This document shows positions 1 to 11,554 of a stretch of 64,000 nt of DNA, in pieces (position 1 is the stretch's first letter; every line of letters starts with the position of its first letter). This DNA comes from Cristatella mucedo (lineage: Eukaryota > Bryozoa > Phylactolaemata > Cristatellidae): assembly GCA_009760855.2 (NCBI GenBank), contig WPIO01000081.1, positions 1,745,001 to 1,809,000 of the forward strand, given 5' to 3'. Below the pieces are notes generated by a model, which was given only the letters and a program-made list of their open reading frames with translations, ran no database searches and was not told where the DNA came from. Made by a program: the position numbers and the translations under genes.

Positions 1-870
1 AAATACCACATAACACGTGCATGGTCATTTTCAAGGCAAGCCCCTGACAAAGCAACAGCCTTACTAAAAGGTTAATAAGCAATAGTTTGGCCACATAACA
101 GTAGGGGCTCCATGGGGTCAGCAGAGCACAAGCCTGCAATACTGCAGCGGCTTGGTCAAAGTGTATATGTACAGACGCAAGGGTACCTTTTCATAAATCG
201 GGCTTGACAATGCGGGATCTAATGAAGCCAAGAAGACCAACCTCTACCCACAGGAGGAGCATGTTGACCATCACCCTGGTGAGTATGCAACAAATCAGCA
301 CAATTCACTCTAATTAAGCATAAGCCGACCGAAAATCAACAGTGAACAGCTCAAATTTCAGATGAATATTGTACCAGAACGTCTTTATAATGTGCCCACC
401 AAATTGCATGGCACTGAGTTCATGCGTTGTCATAAAACAGGCTTCGAAGACACTGGTCCCTACCACAATCCACTTTAATCCACCAAAGAGCCACCAGTAA
501 TCAGCTGCATAAAGCTCCAACATTCGATCCACTGCAGTGGATTGCAGTGTAGGGCCCTTGCATTGGCCCGGGCCACCACAATGGATTGCACTTGAACGAG
601 CGAGTGATGGCCAACAACTTTGTGGGTGTGCTTGAACGATAGCGATACGTAATTCAATTTGGATCTTAGAGCAGCCGATTTCTGGTGGATTTATGGTGGA
701 TTGCAGTAGTGGCTAGCGTTTCTATAGGACACTTGGATGAGAGTGTGCAAGAACAATGGTGTGTAATTTGGTGAGTAAATTATAACGACGGATATTCCTT
801 AAAAATTCTAGCTTTCTGCCACCATTCTCCATCTGATATTTGCTTAATTAGTGTGAATTGCAGTGGATAA
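1..870. other. No gene seen; short unclassified repeats
   Basis: Only short open frames occur and none looks conserved. A motif of about 11 bases around TGGATTGCAGT recurs near 529-548, 580, 695 and 855, partly as the palindrome CCACTGCAGTGG. This suggests an unclassified decayed repeat. No coding claim is made. Confidence 0.5.
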
Positions 871-877
871 TGGTAAA

Positions 878-883
878 TTTATT
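878..883 (-). promoter_or_regulatory. Poly(A) signal of the acidic poly-Lys gene
   Basis: AATAAA on the minus strand lies about 245 bases past the stop codon at 1127-1129. The position is right for the 3' end of that gene, but no transcript evidence exists here. Confidence 0.5.
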
Positions 884-1126
884 AACCCCTCCCCCGGAAC
901 CTTGGAATGCTCTGCCTGCAGGGCACAGTTGAATATTAGAGATTACAGAGACACGCTACAGCTTCTGAGCTAAGAGCAGTGACTGGCGCTTGGATTACGG
1001 AAACTGCAGGCCGATGCTGCCACGAACAGCAGCTACCATGCCGGCGCCTGCTGGCCGTCGAGCTTGAGAGCTCGAGCAAGCCGAGCACAAGAACCGAAGC
1101 CGTTTGCTGTGGCGTGTGAAGCTCAC

Positions 1127-1803
1127 TCACTTTTTCTTTTTCTTCTTCTTCGCTTTCATCTTGCCCTTGTCACCGTAGGCGTCATCGAAGCCACCAGGGC
1201 CGCTTGCCATAGTGCGACCTCGTGGCATGCGGCCTTCGCTCGGCTCGCCGGCTCCCTCGCCGTCGACCTCGTCGTCATCCTCCTCTCCGGCTGCTTCAAG
1301 GCCGTCTGAAACGACGGCGGTAGAGCACTGCTAAACGTGCGCAGGCTCGCAGCAGCTCCCACCGCCTCGCTGCATCGCCTGTGCCGCGGCTTGGAGTGCC
1401 ATAGCAGAGCGACGAGCGGTGCCAATGGCAAATACGCCAAAGGGCAGCGCGGTGCTCGAATGGAGCAAGAGGGGGTTCATGACTTCTGTGGCCGTGCGAG
1501 GACAGCACATCTCTCTGCACTCTTCGGCTCGAGTCAAAGCCGGTTGCCTGGCGAAACAGCATGCACCTTGGCAACTGCCCTATTCCATGCCTCGCTGGTT
1601 TGTCCCAGTGCTAAAGGTGCTCGCCCCGACCAAGGTCTGGCCGAGGTCGTGAACTCGAGTCCAGTGAGTGGCTTATGTGAAGCCCCTGAATAGAGATTAA
1701 GTTCGCCTAGGGCGTTATACAAATGACTATTATATATGTATATATACTATTATATATGTATATATACATACATACATATATATATGTATGTACGTATGTA
1801 TAC

Positions 1804-1835
<32 letters not shown>

Positions 1836-3229
1836 ATTTATATATATATATATATTTCTATATTTCTTTATGGGCATCTAGGCTTCATAGCATTCGGTAT
1901 ACCACTTTCTGCTGGGCACTCAAGCCTGAGCACCACTCTAGAAAGTTGCAAGTGAGTACGTGTGCCAGAAGGAGGATGGTGGGAAGGCTAGGGGGGCAGG
2001 AGGGTTTCTCTCCCGACCCCTCCAGCCCCCACATAGATTTAAGCAATTCGTGAAGAAATGAGGTGCATTTGACACCACCCGCCGTGCAGAGGCATGGTGC
2101 CCGGGCAGCTGCGCTGTCTCGACCGGGTCGGGGGGGGGGCCGATACTGTTGTCTGCAAATCTATCGTACGAAAGCAAACACCAACAGGTGCTTTCAACAC
2201 TATCTTTTCGGTCAGCTGCCGAGAGATCCCCGTGAGCTTGATCATCGGTAGGTCACTAGCCTCTCCACATAAGCTAACTACGAGCCTCCCTCCCCCAAAC
2301 CACCCCAGCAGCAGAGAATCACCCGGAAGTGGGAAACCTCAGAGCAATCGTTATTGTGTTGATTGGGGCTCCTGACACCTTCTGGTCCAAGCACGGCTCA
2401 AGGTCTAGTACTTTAAGTCAGATAATTGACGCATGAGCACATAGAGATGCTGCCCTGATGGGATAGTACCACGCCTGCACAAATCGGCTGCTCAAGCCCG
2501 GCTGCTGCTCTCTAGCTAGCTAGAGAGTGTCTCTAGCTAGCGGCAGCGCAGCCACAGCTGGCCAACCATAGCAAAGCCTTCTCATACTGCAAACGCTGGC
2601 AGCTTCTGCCGTGCCTTCGCCTCAGCCCGGGGTCAACACGCTTGCCCGGCTGAGCTTGTTTGCAGGTTTACACGACACTGTTTAGTCAAGCCCCAACCAT
2701 CAATGAGTGGCACGGCATACTAATCCCTGAAAGCGACTTCTGAGCGCCCAGCAAGCAAGTGGGCAGGTTGCAAAGTGGCCTTTGAGGAGCCGCGCTGCTA
2801 GCAAGCCTAGCTGAGTTCGCCTCTGGCGGGCGTCTCCAGCTGAAACCACTATCAGTCTAACCAGCAGACCACAAGCTGCCAAAGTCGATTTCAGATGCCA
2901 TTTAACTCTGTTGGGACATGCCGCATGTAAGAGATCGGTTAGGCATGCAGAGAAAGGCATGCCCAAGAAGAAGAAACTGCCTGCAGTTGACCGTGAGAGA
3001 AGGGACGCAGCTGACCTCCGTTGACCACTGCTGCGTCCTCGTCGTCGGGCGGCGGCGCGATGAGACCACTGTCGTTGCTGTCATCGCACAGAGTCAGAGT
3101 CTTGCACGTATCGCCGTTATCCGGTAGGGAGCCGATCTCTTCGTCCGAGGCATCGTCGCCGCTGCTGCTGCTACCACTGCTGTTGCTGCCACTGTTGCTA
3201 CCTCTCCTTCGCAGCTTGGCTTTGGACAT
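1127..3229 (-). CDS. Two-exon gene for an acidic Ser-rich protein with a poly-Lys C-terminus
   Basis: I do not recognise the family. Exon 1 (3229 to 3016) starts at an ATG and encodes 71 residues: a basic start (MSKAKLRRRG), a Ser/Asn/Gly run, then Asp/Glu clusters. It ends in phase 1 at a GTCAGC donor. Exon 2 (1305 to 1127) follows a TTTCAG acceptor, enters in matching phase and adds an acidic EEDDDEVDGE stretch, an Arg/Gly patch (RMPRGRTM), GGFDDAYGDKGK and a lysine run to TGA. The joined product is 130 residues with no membrane segment or signal peptide, suggesting a nuclear or nucleolar disordered protein (inference). Matching phases, charge bias confined to one frame, and AATAAA at 878-883 support it. 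The 1.7 kb intron holds a SINE and an AT microsatellite. Extra middle exons are possible. Confidence 0.55.
1615..1725 (+). mobile_element. tRNA-derived SINE, family S1 (LINE-tailed)
   Basis: A tRNA-like head with a B-box-like segment (GAACTCGAGTCC) is followed by a tail containing AGAGATTAAGTT and GGGCG, as in the LINE family A 3' end. It ends at an AT microsatellite. It is a retroposon and not a tRNA gene. Confidence 0.6.
1729..1862. repeat. AT-rich microsatellite (TA/TATG)
   Basis: Runs of TATATA interrupted by CATACATA and GTATGTA units directly follow the SINE tail. The tract lies inside the intron of the acidic gene. Confidence 0.9.
2500..2550. repeat. Short CTAG-rich inverted repeat
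   Basis: TCTCTAGCTAGCTAGAGA and the following GTCTCTAGCTAGCGGC form overlapping palindromes that could fold into a small hairpin. It is intronic to the acidic gene and no function is assigned. Confidence 0.5.
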
Positions 3230-4458
3230 AGTTCATCACGCTGAAAATTCCAAACCCTCGTTCACCCTTCGTTGGCCAGTACAAACCACCGCATAACCGT
3301 GACATAACTACGTGACAACATAACAACAGGGCACGGTTGTAACCAAGCAGGGGAGATAGGTTCGGGACGGCAAAGCGGGCGCACATCGAATCACATCGAA
3401 TGCAGCAATGGGGATGCTGGGCTGAGTGATAGGTCCACCCCTTCGAAGCCTCGAAAAGCACATGGCCAGGCTTCACGGCGTCGCTGCATAGCAAAAATGC
3501 CTGGCCGCTGCAGCACGTCGGCTGTGAGAGGGGCGCACAGTGCAAAGGAGGCTTACCCCCTATCTGCTGAGCGACCGAGCTGTACAGATGAGGATGCTGC
3601 CGTAGCCGGCAGCAGCCAGACGCCTTGCCAAAGCCCAAGTCTGCTGGCAGTGGCCGAAGCCTGGCCGGACGGTCAGGCTGCGTCCCTCCAGAAGCCCCGT
3701 CAGCGAAGGCTTGCCATGCCTGCAGCGAAACAAAATGGCTGCGGCTACAGCGCTCCGCCGCATCCGTCAGCTCGCCACCTACGCCAGGGCCGAGGAAGTG
3801 CAGGGCGGCGTGTAGCAAAGGCTGTGGTTGCCGACCGGCGGCTGCAGCTTGCTGTGGTGCCTGGCGGTGCCCTTTGAAACTTCGACACCAAGCCGCTAGC
3901 AGACCGGAAGCAAGGGCTGGAATAGCCGCTGCCACTCCAGCTTCCGCTTGGCAGCACGAAGGCTCGCTGAGCTGGCTAGCCGTTCGAGCAAGTCTTACTT
4001 GACAGTGGCTGGCAGCAGCTCTGCCATGCTCCGGCCACCCAGCTAGCAAAGGACCGAAGCCAGCTGCCTAGACTTCCGGGGGAAGTGGCCAGCTGACAAC
4101 GGCCAGCTCCTTGGCTTGCCTCGGACAAGTGGCTCGCTGAGGCAACATGGTTCGGCATGCCGATGCAATAAGGGCTCGCGCAGACGTCTTGGTAGGTCTG
4201 CTCTCACTGACAGCAATAGGGGGTTTCCACTTGCGAAATCCTACGATATACCCTTCTCAGTCCGAATGGCTATCGCCGGAGCTGGTAGCTCGGAGTAACA
4301 GTACCTGCCCACTGTCGGTTTCAGTGGCATCTCTCTATAAATCTCTATTGTCTGATTTCCTTAACAGAGTTTATGCTCATACGGCGAGATTCCATGTTCA
4401 AATGCCGCAAGCACTAGGGTCGTTTCCCGAGTGATTAAACTGCACAGAGGCTGCAGCG
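3230..4458. other. GC-rich stretch without a supported gene
   Basis: A 283-residue minus-strand frame spans 3198-4049, but its composition looks random (Cys/His/Ala/Gln-rich, no domain) and stop scarcity follows from the GC content. The stretch just upstream of 3229 may be 5' UTR or promoter of the acidic gene. A TTTTCAG acceptor at about 3240-3246 would allow a noncoding first exon. Confidence 0.4.
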
Positions 4459-4459
4459 A

Positions 4460-5245
4460 GGCTTGTTTGTCACCACTTCTCACCGACCTCCACTGTGTCT
4501 CTCAGTCAAGCAACTGATCGACATCAATAACAATAATAATAATAATAATAATGCACTCGATAAAGTGCCCTCAGAGAACTTAATCTCTTTCTAGGCGCTT
4601 TACATTTGCTGCAAAGGGAAGCGCGATTGAATGGTGAGTAATATCATGCTTGATAAACACAAATAACATGGTTAGGGGTGGCATGTACAGGGTCGGCATG
4701 CAAATGTGGTTAGTGGCAGCATGCACAAGATTTTGTCACTAACTTTCAGGTCTCTTCATTCTTTGGCTCCAGCTTACCTATCAGATCAACTGCCCGACCA
4801 GGCTAAGCATCGTACCACCAGCTTTTCGAATCTAACTGTTTAACTATACCTCGTACAAACCTCAAATCCTTTGGAGACAGTGCATTTAGTTCGTATGCTA
4901 CCAAAGCCTCGCACTCACTCTGATCTGTGTCACGACATCTCCTGACTTGACCACTATTAAAAACACACTAAAAAAGCATCAATTTATCCTAGCATTAAGT
5001 GGGTCCTGTGATTCGTCCTTTATTTGTTTGTGTGTCCTGGCACTGGGCATGCGCCCACTAACCATACTTCAATGCTGACCCTGAGCATGTCACCCCTAAC
5101 CGTGTTATTATTGTTGTTTAGTGAGCATGCTACCGCTAACCATTCGATCGTGCTTCATTGGCAGCAATTGTAAAGCGTTTACAAAGAGATTGAGTTCTCT
5201 GAGGACACTTTATCAAATGTACTATTATTATTATTATTACACGTG
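4460..5245 (+). mobile_element. LINE family A fragment (+) carrying a nested minus copy
   Basis: Plus-strand family A C-terminal sequence from 4460 is interrupted at about 4509. It resumes at about 4731 with the TTTTGTCACT segment that is contiguous in other copies, and runs to a (TTA)n tail at 5240. The interrupting 4509-4731 piece is a minus-strand family A 3' end with its own AAT-repeat tail. Frames are destroyed throughout. Confidence 0.8.
4509..4731 (-). mobile_element. Nested LINE family A 3' end
   Basis: This starts with (AAT)n and the conserved 3' stem-loop and reads back about 220 bases. It sits inside the plus-strand copy 4460-5245, so it is younger than that copy. Confidence 0.75.
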
Positions 5246-5248
5246 ACC

Positions 5249-6035
5249 TCACCGTTCGCAGCAATGTGCCTGCGCTAGGAGCAAGACACGAGTCTAACGT
5301 GGATAAGTCAGGATGTGCAATGAGACGTGGACAGTTTGAGCAAACTCTGCAGCCAGGCTTTACCGTCGTGCAAGTTGCAATTACACTATTTCACACCTAC
5401 CTGCACTGGCTCCCCATCAATCAGGGCATCGATTTCAAGGTTGATACCTAGCCCAGGGGTAAGGTGCTTGCTCTTCACGATTCAGGTAGTGGGTTTGATT
5501 CCTAAAGTGAGCAATCATCTATTGCCTACCGAAAGTGTAGCTGATAGCCGTTAAGGCTCTTCCACGGCTATTAACATTAAGGCTGTTAAATCAGCTAAGC
5601 TTCACATTTAACTTTATCCCTCATTTTTGTCCTCGGCATTCTCGGCATTCTCTTGCACTTTTAGATCCCCTCATTCTATACTTCTTAATCAGGCTACACA
5701 TCGAACCACCCACTCTTGTGATTCAAACTATTTAGTTTTGCCTCTAAGAAACCAGAAAACCTTTGGAGACCATCCCTTCAGTTCATATGTGCCCAAAGCT
5801 TTGAAATCGCTCCGACTGACATTAAGACATCCCCAGCCTAGAAGGCACTAAAAAAAGAAGCTAACACACACCTACTCCTCAAAGCATTTGCTCAGTTCGT
5901 TTGCACAGTCCTGTGTGTGCTTATTCGTGCTTACACTTTGTATGCTATTCCTAACCGATTGACTTGCTTCGTTTACATTATATGTGAATTACCTAGTAAT
6001 AATCTTTTCTTAAGTTGCCACACAGATAATGGATC
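5249..6035 (+). mobile_element. Degenerate LINE family A copy interrupted by a SINE
   Basis: HLHWLPINQGIDFKV-type sequence, typical of the family A C-terminus, is split at about 5449 by a tRNA-like SINE. It resumes near 5615 with a LLDPLILYFLI-like remnant and a GDHPFSSYVPKALKSL segment. No open frame survives. Confidence 0.65.
5450..5597 (+). mobile_element. tRNA-derived SINE, family S2, inside a LINE
   Basis: The head contains AGCCCAGGGGTAAGGTGCTTG and a B box (GGGTTTGATTCC), followed by the S2 body with TAGCCGTTAAGGCTCTTCC. It lies inside the LINE family A copy and therefore inserted after it. Confidence 0.65.
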
Positions 6036-6119
6036 GTAATCATTATTGTTATTATCATTAAGGCTGATGTCTCCATCCTGTGAGTCAGCATAATCCTTGC
6101 TGCCATAAAGAGACGGTTA

Positions 6120-6250
6120 AATGTCTCACTTAAGAATAAAAACAATAATATTTTTATATATATAATTCTAAGAGAACTAGATCTCTATCGAGGCTCTTGA
6201 TGTAGGCAGCAAAGGAAGTGTGTCAATTGGTTAGAATGCATGTTTGTCAA
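6120..6250 (-). mobile_element. LINE family A 3' end fragment
   Basis: The AATAATA tail, AAGAGAACTAGATCTC and the AGCATGC segments match the minus-strand family A 3' end in diverged form. Confidence 0.55.
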
Positions 6251-6641
6251 TTGATAGCATGCACGCAAGCAGGTAAATGAAATGCATACAGATGGAGCCA
6301 ATCATACAAGGACTTGTGGATTATTCTGCTGCACCATGGCACAGTAGAAATACTGATTATGGGACATGCACCAGATGGAAAGCATGACTGACTGATCCAA
6401 ATAGTGTCCCAATGCCCATCTAAGGAGGAGCATTTAGCACTATACAACCAGAGCAGAAAAGCAGAGAGGAGCAGGGAGAGTGAGTTAAGTTAGATCAACT
6501 TCCCTGGCGGTTTTAGTGGTTGGTGCAGAACCGGTAGGGTGGATGAGCAAAAATTCGTAGGCATACGAATCAGTCCTCTGGTTTGGCCCAGCGGCTAAAG
6601 TGCTCACCTTTGATGACCAAGGTCTTCGGCTTGAATATATA

Positions 6642-6685
<44 letters not shown>

Positions 6686-6707
6686 CGTGCGTGTGTGTGT
6701 GTGTGTG

Positions 6708-6744
<37 letters not shown>

Positions 6745-7544
6745 ATATGAAAATGTTTTCACTACTTTTACTTGAGTGTGAGTCTGTGAAGCTGGGCATG
6801 TTTCCGGCGTGGCACCTTACTGGAGTTCCAGTGCTGGGGTTTCAGTATATGCATTTGTGTGTCTAGGCATGTGGGTTCGCTAGCTAGCTAGCTAGTGAGT
6901 ATGCGTGCCTGCTCACGTGCGTATACGTACCTATATGAGCCTGTACCGAAGCGCCAGCCTGTGTGTCTGTGAGCATGTATGTACATACGGCCATGCAGGT
7001 GCGGAGAGCAGTACACGGCAAGCCTACATATTGTGCTTTATTGAACTCAATGTCGTCATGGCAGCTAAAAATGACTCTTGCAATAGCTTAAGCAAAGTCA
7101 AAGTGCTAGATTACACCAGTAGCTAAAGTAAATGCAGCAAGCGTTGCTGCTTAGGTCACTGCCTGCTGTCTGCTCGCAGCAGCCGCATGATAATAGCAGA
7201 AATGCTTAGGAAAGCTGGAACATAATTGACTTAGAGATGACCCTGCGATTAAATCGATGCAGATCATTCTCTACTACAGCCAGCCCTCGGCCACTTGTGA
7301 GCAGAGATAAGCAGGCAGCAGAATAATAGCCTGCAGTGATTTGACACTCTCGGAGATGGAAGAAGGCAACACATGCACGACTTGGGAGGGAATGCTTGAC
7401 TTTTTCACGCATGAAGGCGAGCCAACGCGAACGATCTCTTGCTTGTCGCAAGCCGTATCTGCTAAGCGGTGGGTACAGCTTGTTGTGCGCAAGCAGTTTG
7501 CTAATCCCAGAGGTTTGACCACGTGTCTCCTTTTCTAAAAGAGC
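6251..7544. other. No gene seen; contains a (TG)n tract
   Basis: The open frames here are microsatellite-driven or short. A tRNA-like SINE head remnant (about 6575-6635) abuts the (TG)n tract. Nothing else is recognisable. Confidence 0.4.
6641..6743. repeat. (TG)n microsatellite with GTGC interruptions
   Basis: About 100 bases of TG repeats with a few CGTG interruptions follow a SINE-like head. Confidence 0.95.
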
Positions 7545-8055
7545 TAGGACGGCTGCGCTTGATCAACGGATACAGAGCAAAGTTCTTACGCTGACCCACA
7601 AGGCCCGCCGCGGCTTGGCTCCTCCATACCTAGCTGAACTGCTGCATCAGCTTCAGCCTCCTCATGCTCTCAGAACCTGTACGGACAATAAATTAGCTGT
7701 TCCATTCCTCCACTTAGCTTGAGTTCTATAGGTCATAGACTGTGGAACTCACTTCCAGGATTCTTGTGCACCGATAACTACTCTCCTGCTGCCGACTACG
7801 GCTCATCCTTTCCAGTGGTTCTGAGCTGCTACTTCCATGCCACTCACTACCTCAACTGGTCTCCTGATCTGCTATGCTTCCCACCTTCTCTTTGTTGCGT
7901 GAGATTAAGTCTGTTGGCTACCGAATGCGTGCTGAAAGTCGCTTAGGTTGTGAGTGCGCTAAATACAAATCACCTGCCTAACACCCGCGTAGTCTTTGTG
8001 GCTTTGTAGTTACAGACGGAGATACCTTACATTCCCTCGACCAGACCCCACAATA
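7545..8055 (+). mobile_element. LINE family B C-terminal fragment
   Basis: Translated remnants match other family B copies: a THKA-like start, LAELLHQ-like sequence, SLPGFL, the DYGSSFPVVLSCYFHATHYL segment and RLSLLATECVLK. It ends at GGAGATACCTTACATT, a version of the (ATTAC)n tail. Frames are broken. Confidence 0.75.
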
Positions 8056-9185
8056 AACAGAAGCAGAAACGTAATTTGCCGTAGCACACACGAAGTTCGG
8101 TTCGTACTAAAGACGGTGCGAGGATTCTTCGAGTAGTACTAGACATGTCCAAGCATTATCAACCTTAGTTATCTTGCTCTTGCAGACCGCCATGATATTC
8201 GTTCTCGGCTGGTCCACGGAGTAAACCAGTCAGCTCGCGACAAGCAGTTCGACCCATGCAGCTCGCGACACGGCACCGCAAGGCATATTAGGAATAAAAT
8301 AATAAAACTACTTACGTCCACGCACGCAGGAGGCTCGATAAACAGGTACTAGATACTGCGAAAAAGCGCATGCAGTTGGTAGGCTACCAGCACATCTGCA
8401 ATTCAAGCGTGCCACAAGATCGTGACGAGTCAAGGCGCTCACCTCGAACTCCATGCAAGCGCGGCTATCGCTTCTATACCTGCTAAACTACTCTGTGGAG
8501 TGCGTGACCGTTATTAATTCTTGGATGTCGATGCGACTCGTTGATACGACCGCCGGCGTTCTCCAACCAGATCGGAACTTGGTCTGCGGAGGCTAGCAAG
8601 TCGCCGTGTTGGCTTGAGTCCGCCTCAAGACAACGGTCTTCTCGGCTTTAAGTTACAGCGCAGAAAAACCGACCTCCGTTGGGCGGGAGGTTGATCGGAT
8701 CAAGCACAGTCCACATGCAGCATTGATGACCGCCCCCCGTCGGCGTTGTTATGGTAATGGAAGGTCGCTCGGCAGGGTTACTTCCGGTCCTTTCCTAAGG
8801 ACGCCGAAATGGATTCTGTTTTCTCCTAGCTTTTGCACATTCGGCTCCGCATCCAAGCGCAGCTGAAAGATAAATATACGATCGTAGAAAAATGAGTAAA
8901 CTAGCTTCTCCTCGCTCATTTTTTCTAAGCCCAGTAGAGTAACGACGATCCTCAACGCCATGGATCACCCACGCAGTCACCTGTTAAGAGTTAAACGACG
9001 GCGTGCTTGCGAGTGTGCACACGTGTGCGTGACTGCGTGCATGTGTACGGAGTGCGTGTGCACCTGCGTATGTGTGTGATTGCCTGTGTGCCTAGACATT
9101 CGTGGTGATAGCTCGAATACGTGTAGCCACGTCGTTTTCTAGGCGAGAAGAGTTTGCACAAAGCTCGCTCGGCTCGATGATAAGC
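8056..9185. other. No gene seen
   Basis: A 70-residue minus frame at 8749-8961 has no recognisable motif. No repeat family was identified, and short GT-rich segments occur near 9000-9090. Confidence 0.4.
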
Positions 9186-9313
9186 TAATAATATAATAAT
9201 AATAATAATGCACTTGATAAAGCGCCCCATAGAACTTAATCTCTTTCTAGGCGCTTTAAATTTGCTGCAAATTGAAATGCAATTGAATGGTAAGTAAAAT
9301 CATGCTTGAAGAA
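9186..9313 (-). mobile_element. LINE family A 3' end fragment
   Basis: An (AAT)n tail plus the conserved 3' stem-loop. It lies tandem to and in the same orientation as the longer copy that follows, so two 3' ends are stacked. Confidence 0.8.
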
Positions 9314-9317
9314 CAAA

Positions 9318-10265
9318 CAAAATAATAATAATATAATAATAATAATGCACTTGATAAAGCGCCCTAAGAGAACTTAATCTCTTTCTGAGTGCTTTACATT
9401 TGCTGCAAAGTGAAATGCGATTGAATGGTAAGTAAAATCATGCTTGAAAAACAAACGAAATGAATAATATGGTTAGGGTGACATGCACAGGGTCAGCATG
9501 CAAATGTGGTTAGTGGCAGCATGCACAGTGTCAGCACGCATAAGCACATCAAGGACGAATCACAGGCACCCACTAAATGCTGTCCTAAATAGGTGTGTTT
9601 TAAGTTCTTTTTAAATGTGGTCAAGTCAGGGGATGTTCGACGCAGGTCGGGAGGGAGTTCCAGGCTGTGGGAGCATACGAACTAAATGCACGGTCTCCAA
9701 AGGATTTAAGGTTTGTACGAGGTATTTCTAGAATGTTGGATTCCAAAAAGCGGGTGGTACGATGCTTGGCCTGATGGGGTAGTATATCTGAGAGATAGGC
9801 TGGAGCCATAGAATGAAGGGACCTAAAAGTGAGCGAATAAAACCTTGAAGTCAATCCGTTGCTTGACTGGTAGCCAGTACAGGTAGACGAGAAGTGGAGT
9901 AATGTGGCAACTGCGACGCTCACGACAGACAAGCCTAGTGCGGAGTTTTGCACCAGCTGCAATCGCCTGATCGCACATGCTGGTAGGCCAGTAAGCAGTG
10001 AGTTGCAGAAGTCGAGACGGGATGTCACGAATGCATGGACCAACTTAGACGTGGTATCCTTATCTAAGCAAGCCCGAATTTTAGCAATATTATGAAGCTG
10101 AAAATTAGCAGATTTGACTGTGGAGCTGATATGGTCGTCTAACGAGAGTTATTTTTTATCTTTGTTTAGTTTTAGAAAATTTGCTAATGTAAAGGTATTT
10201 CTATTGTCCAGCTAGCAGTGATGCAGGTCGCAGCTTAAAATTTTGCCATGGTTTCGATTAGTGCA
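9318..10265 (-). mobile_element. LINE family A copy, left arm of a head-to-head pair
   Basis: Minus-strand C-terminal region of a CR1/L2-like LINE, with frames such as MVHAFVTSRLDFCNSLL and KSFGDRAFSSYAP. The tail is (AAT)n. It carries a 1 bp deletion (CTCCGCACTAGG instead of CTCCGCAGCTAGG) that is shared with the copy at 13497. It pairs with 10304-11056 as an inverted repeat. Confidence 0.9.
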
Positions 10266-10303
10266 AATTGTATGACGGGGTCTCCAGCTGCGGCTGTTCT
10301 AGT

Positions 10304-11056
10304 GGGCTTGTTTAGATAAAGATACCACATCTAAGTTGGTCCATGCATTCGTGACATCCCGTCTCGACTTCTGCAACTCACTGCTTACTGGCCTACCAGC
10401 ATGTGTGATCAGGCGATTGCAGCTGGTGCAAAACTCGGCAGCTAGACTTGTCTGTCGTGAGCGTCGCAGTTGCCACATTACTCCACTTCTCGCCGACCTG
10501 CACTGGCTCCCAGTCAAGCAACGGATTGACCTCAAGGTTTTGTCGCTCACTTTTAGGTCCCTTCATTCTATGGCTCCAGCCTATCTGTCAGATATACTAC
10601 CCCATCAGGCCAAGCATCGTGCCACCCGCTTTTCGGAATCCAACAGTCTAGAAATACCTCGTACAAACCTTAAATCCTTTGGAGACCGTGCATTTAGTTC
10701 GTATGCTCCCACAGCCTGGAACTCCCTCCCGACCTGCGTCAGAACATCCCTCGACCTGACCACATTTAAAAGGAACCTAAAAACACACCTATTTAGGACA
10801 GCATTTAGCGGGTGCCTGTGATTCGTCCTTGATGTGCTTATGCGTGCCGACACTATGCATGCTGCCACTAACCACATTCGCGTGCTGACCCTGTGCATGT
10901 AACCCCTAACTATATTATTCATTTTGTTTGTTTTTCAAGCATGATTTTACTTACCATTCAATTGCATTTCCCTTTGCAGCAAATGTAAAGCGCCTAGAGA
11001 GAGATTAAGTTCTCTTAGGGCCCTTTATCAAGTGAATTATTATTATTATTATTAGT
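10304..11056 (+). mobile_element. LINE family A copy, right arm of a head-to-head pair
   Basis: A 161-residue open frame (10336-10821) covers the family C-terminal domain: VHAFVTSRLDFCNSLL, HITPLLADLHWLPVKQ, SDILPHQAKHR and AWNSLPTCVR. The 3' stem-loop and (TTA)n tail follow. The 5' end is truncated exactly at GGGCTTGTTTAG, as in the copy at 29112. Confidence 0.9.
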
Positions 11057-11554
11057 GGGAGTCTCGAGAGACACAGCGGGCGCTCGTTCGCGGTAAACGA
11101 GACTGCTTTACTACTCCCAATAGGCACATATATGGGAGCCCAATCAATCGCAGCAGACGACACGAAATATAACCTGCATTAGTGTCCTGACGCTGCGTCG
11201 CTTCAAGGGCTTAACTATTGGCCACATGTGTGGCATGTTCATTAGTGTCAGGTGCTTCGCTAATTACCACAGCAGAAGCCGCAGGCGCACACCACCGGGT
11301 CCTTTTATTATTAATTTTCAACGGCCTGTAAGAGCGAAGTCTTCAAAGAGTTGTATCTTTAAACCACGTAAGAAACTGCTGCATCTTTAGCGCATCGTTT
11401 GAGCTTTCAGCATAATAGAATCGCACATTTACTTCCTCTAAATCGAAGTGAATCGGTCAGATGAGCCATGAACTCAAGTTGTTCGCACGGATTCTGGTCA
11501 GCCCCAGGATAGCAGTGCCTTTATGGTTGTATGAGTATCATCTGACTGCAAAGT
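11057..11554. other. No gene seen
   Basis: Nothing recognisable beyond the LINE tail boundary. It includes a segment rich in AAAGTTG-like simple sequence and no frame with family similarity. Confidence 0.4.

Noticed and set aside
3198-4049. 283-residue minus-strand open frame
   Set aside because: Composition is random-looking, with no domain or periodicity. The GC-rich base composition explains the lack of stops. It overlaps the better-supported start of the acidic gene in another frame.
9621-10043. Host gene with HWLPV/NSLPT segments
   Set aside because: These recur in over 15 places with a common 3' end and (TTA)n tail, so they are the C-terminal domain of a LINE ORF2 and not a host gene.
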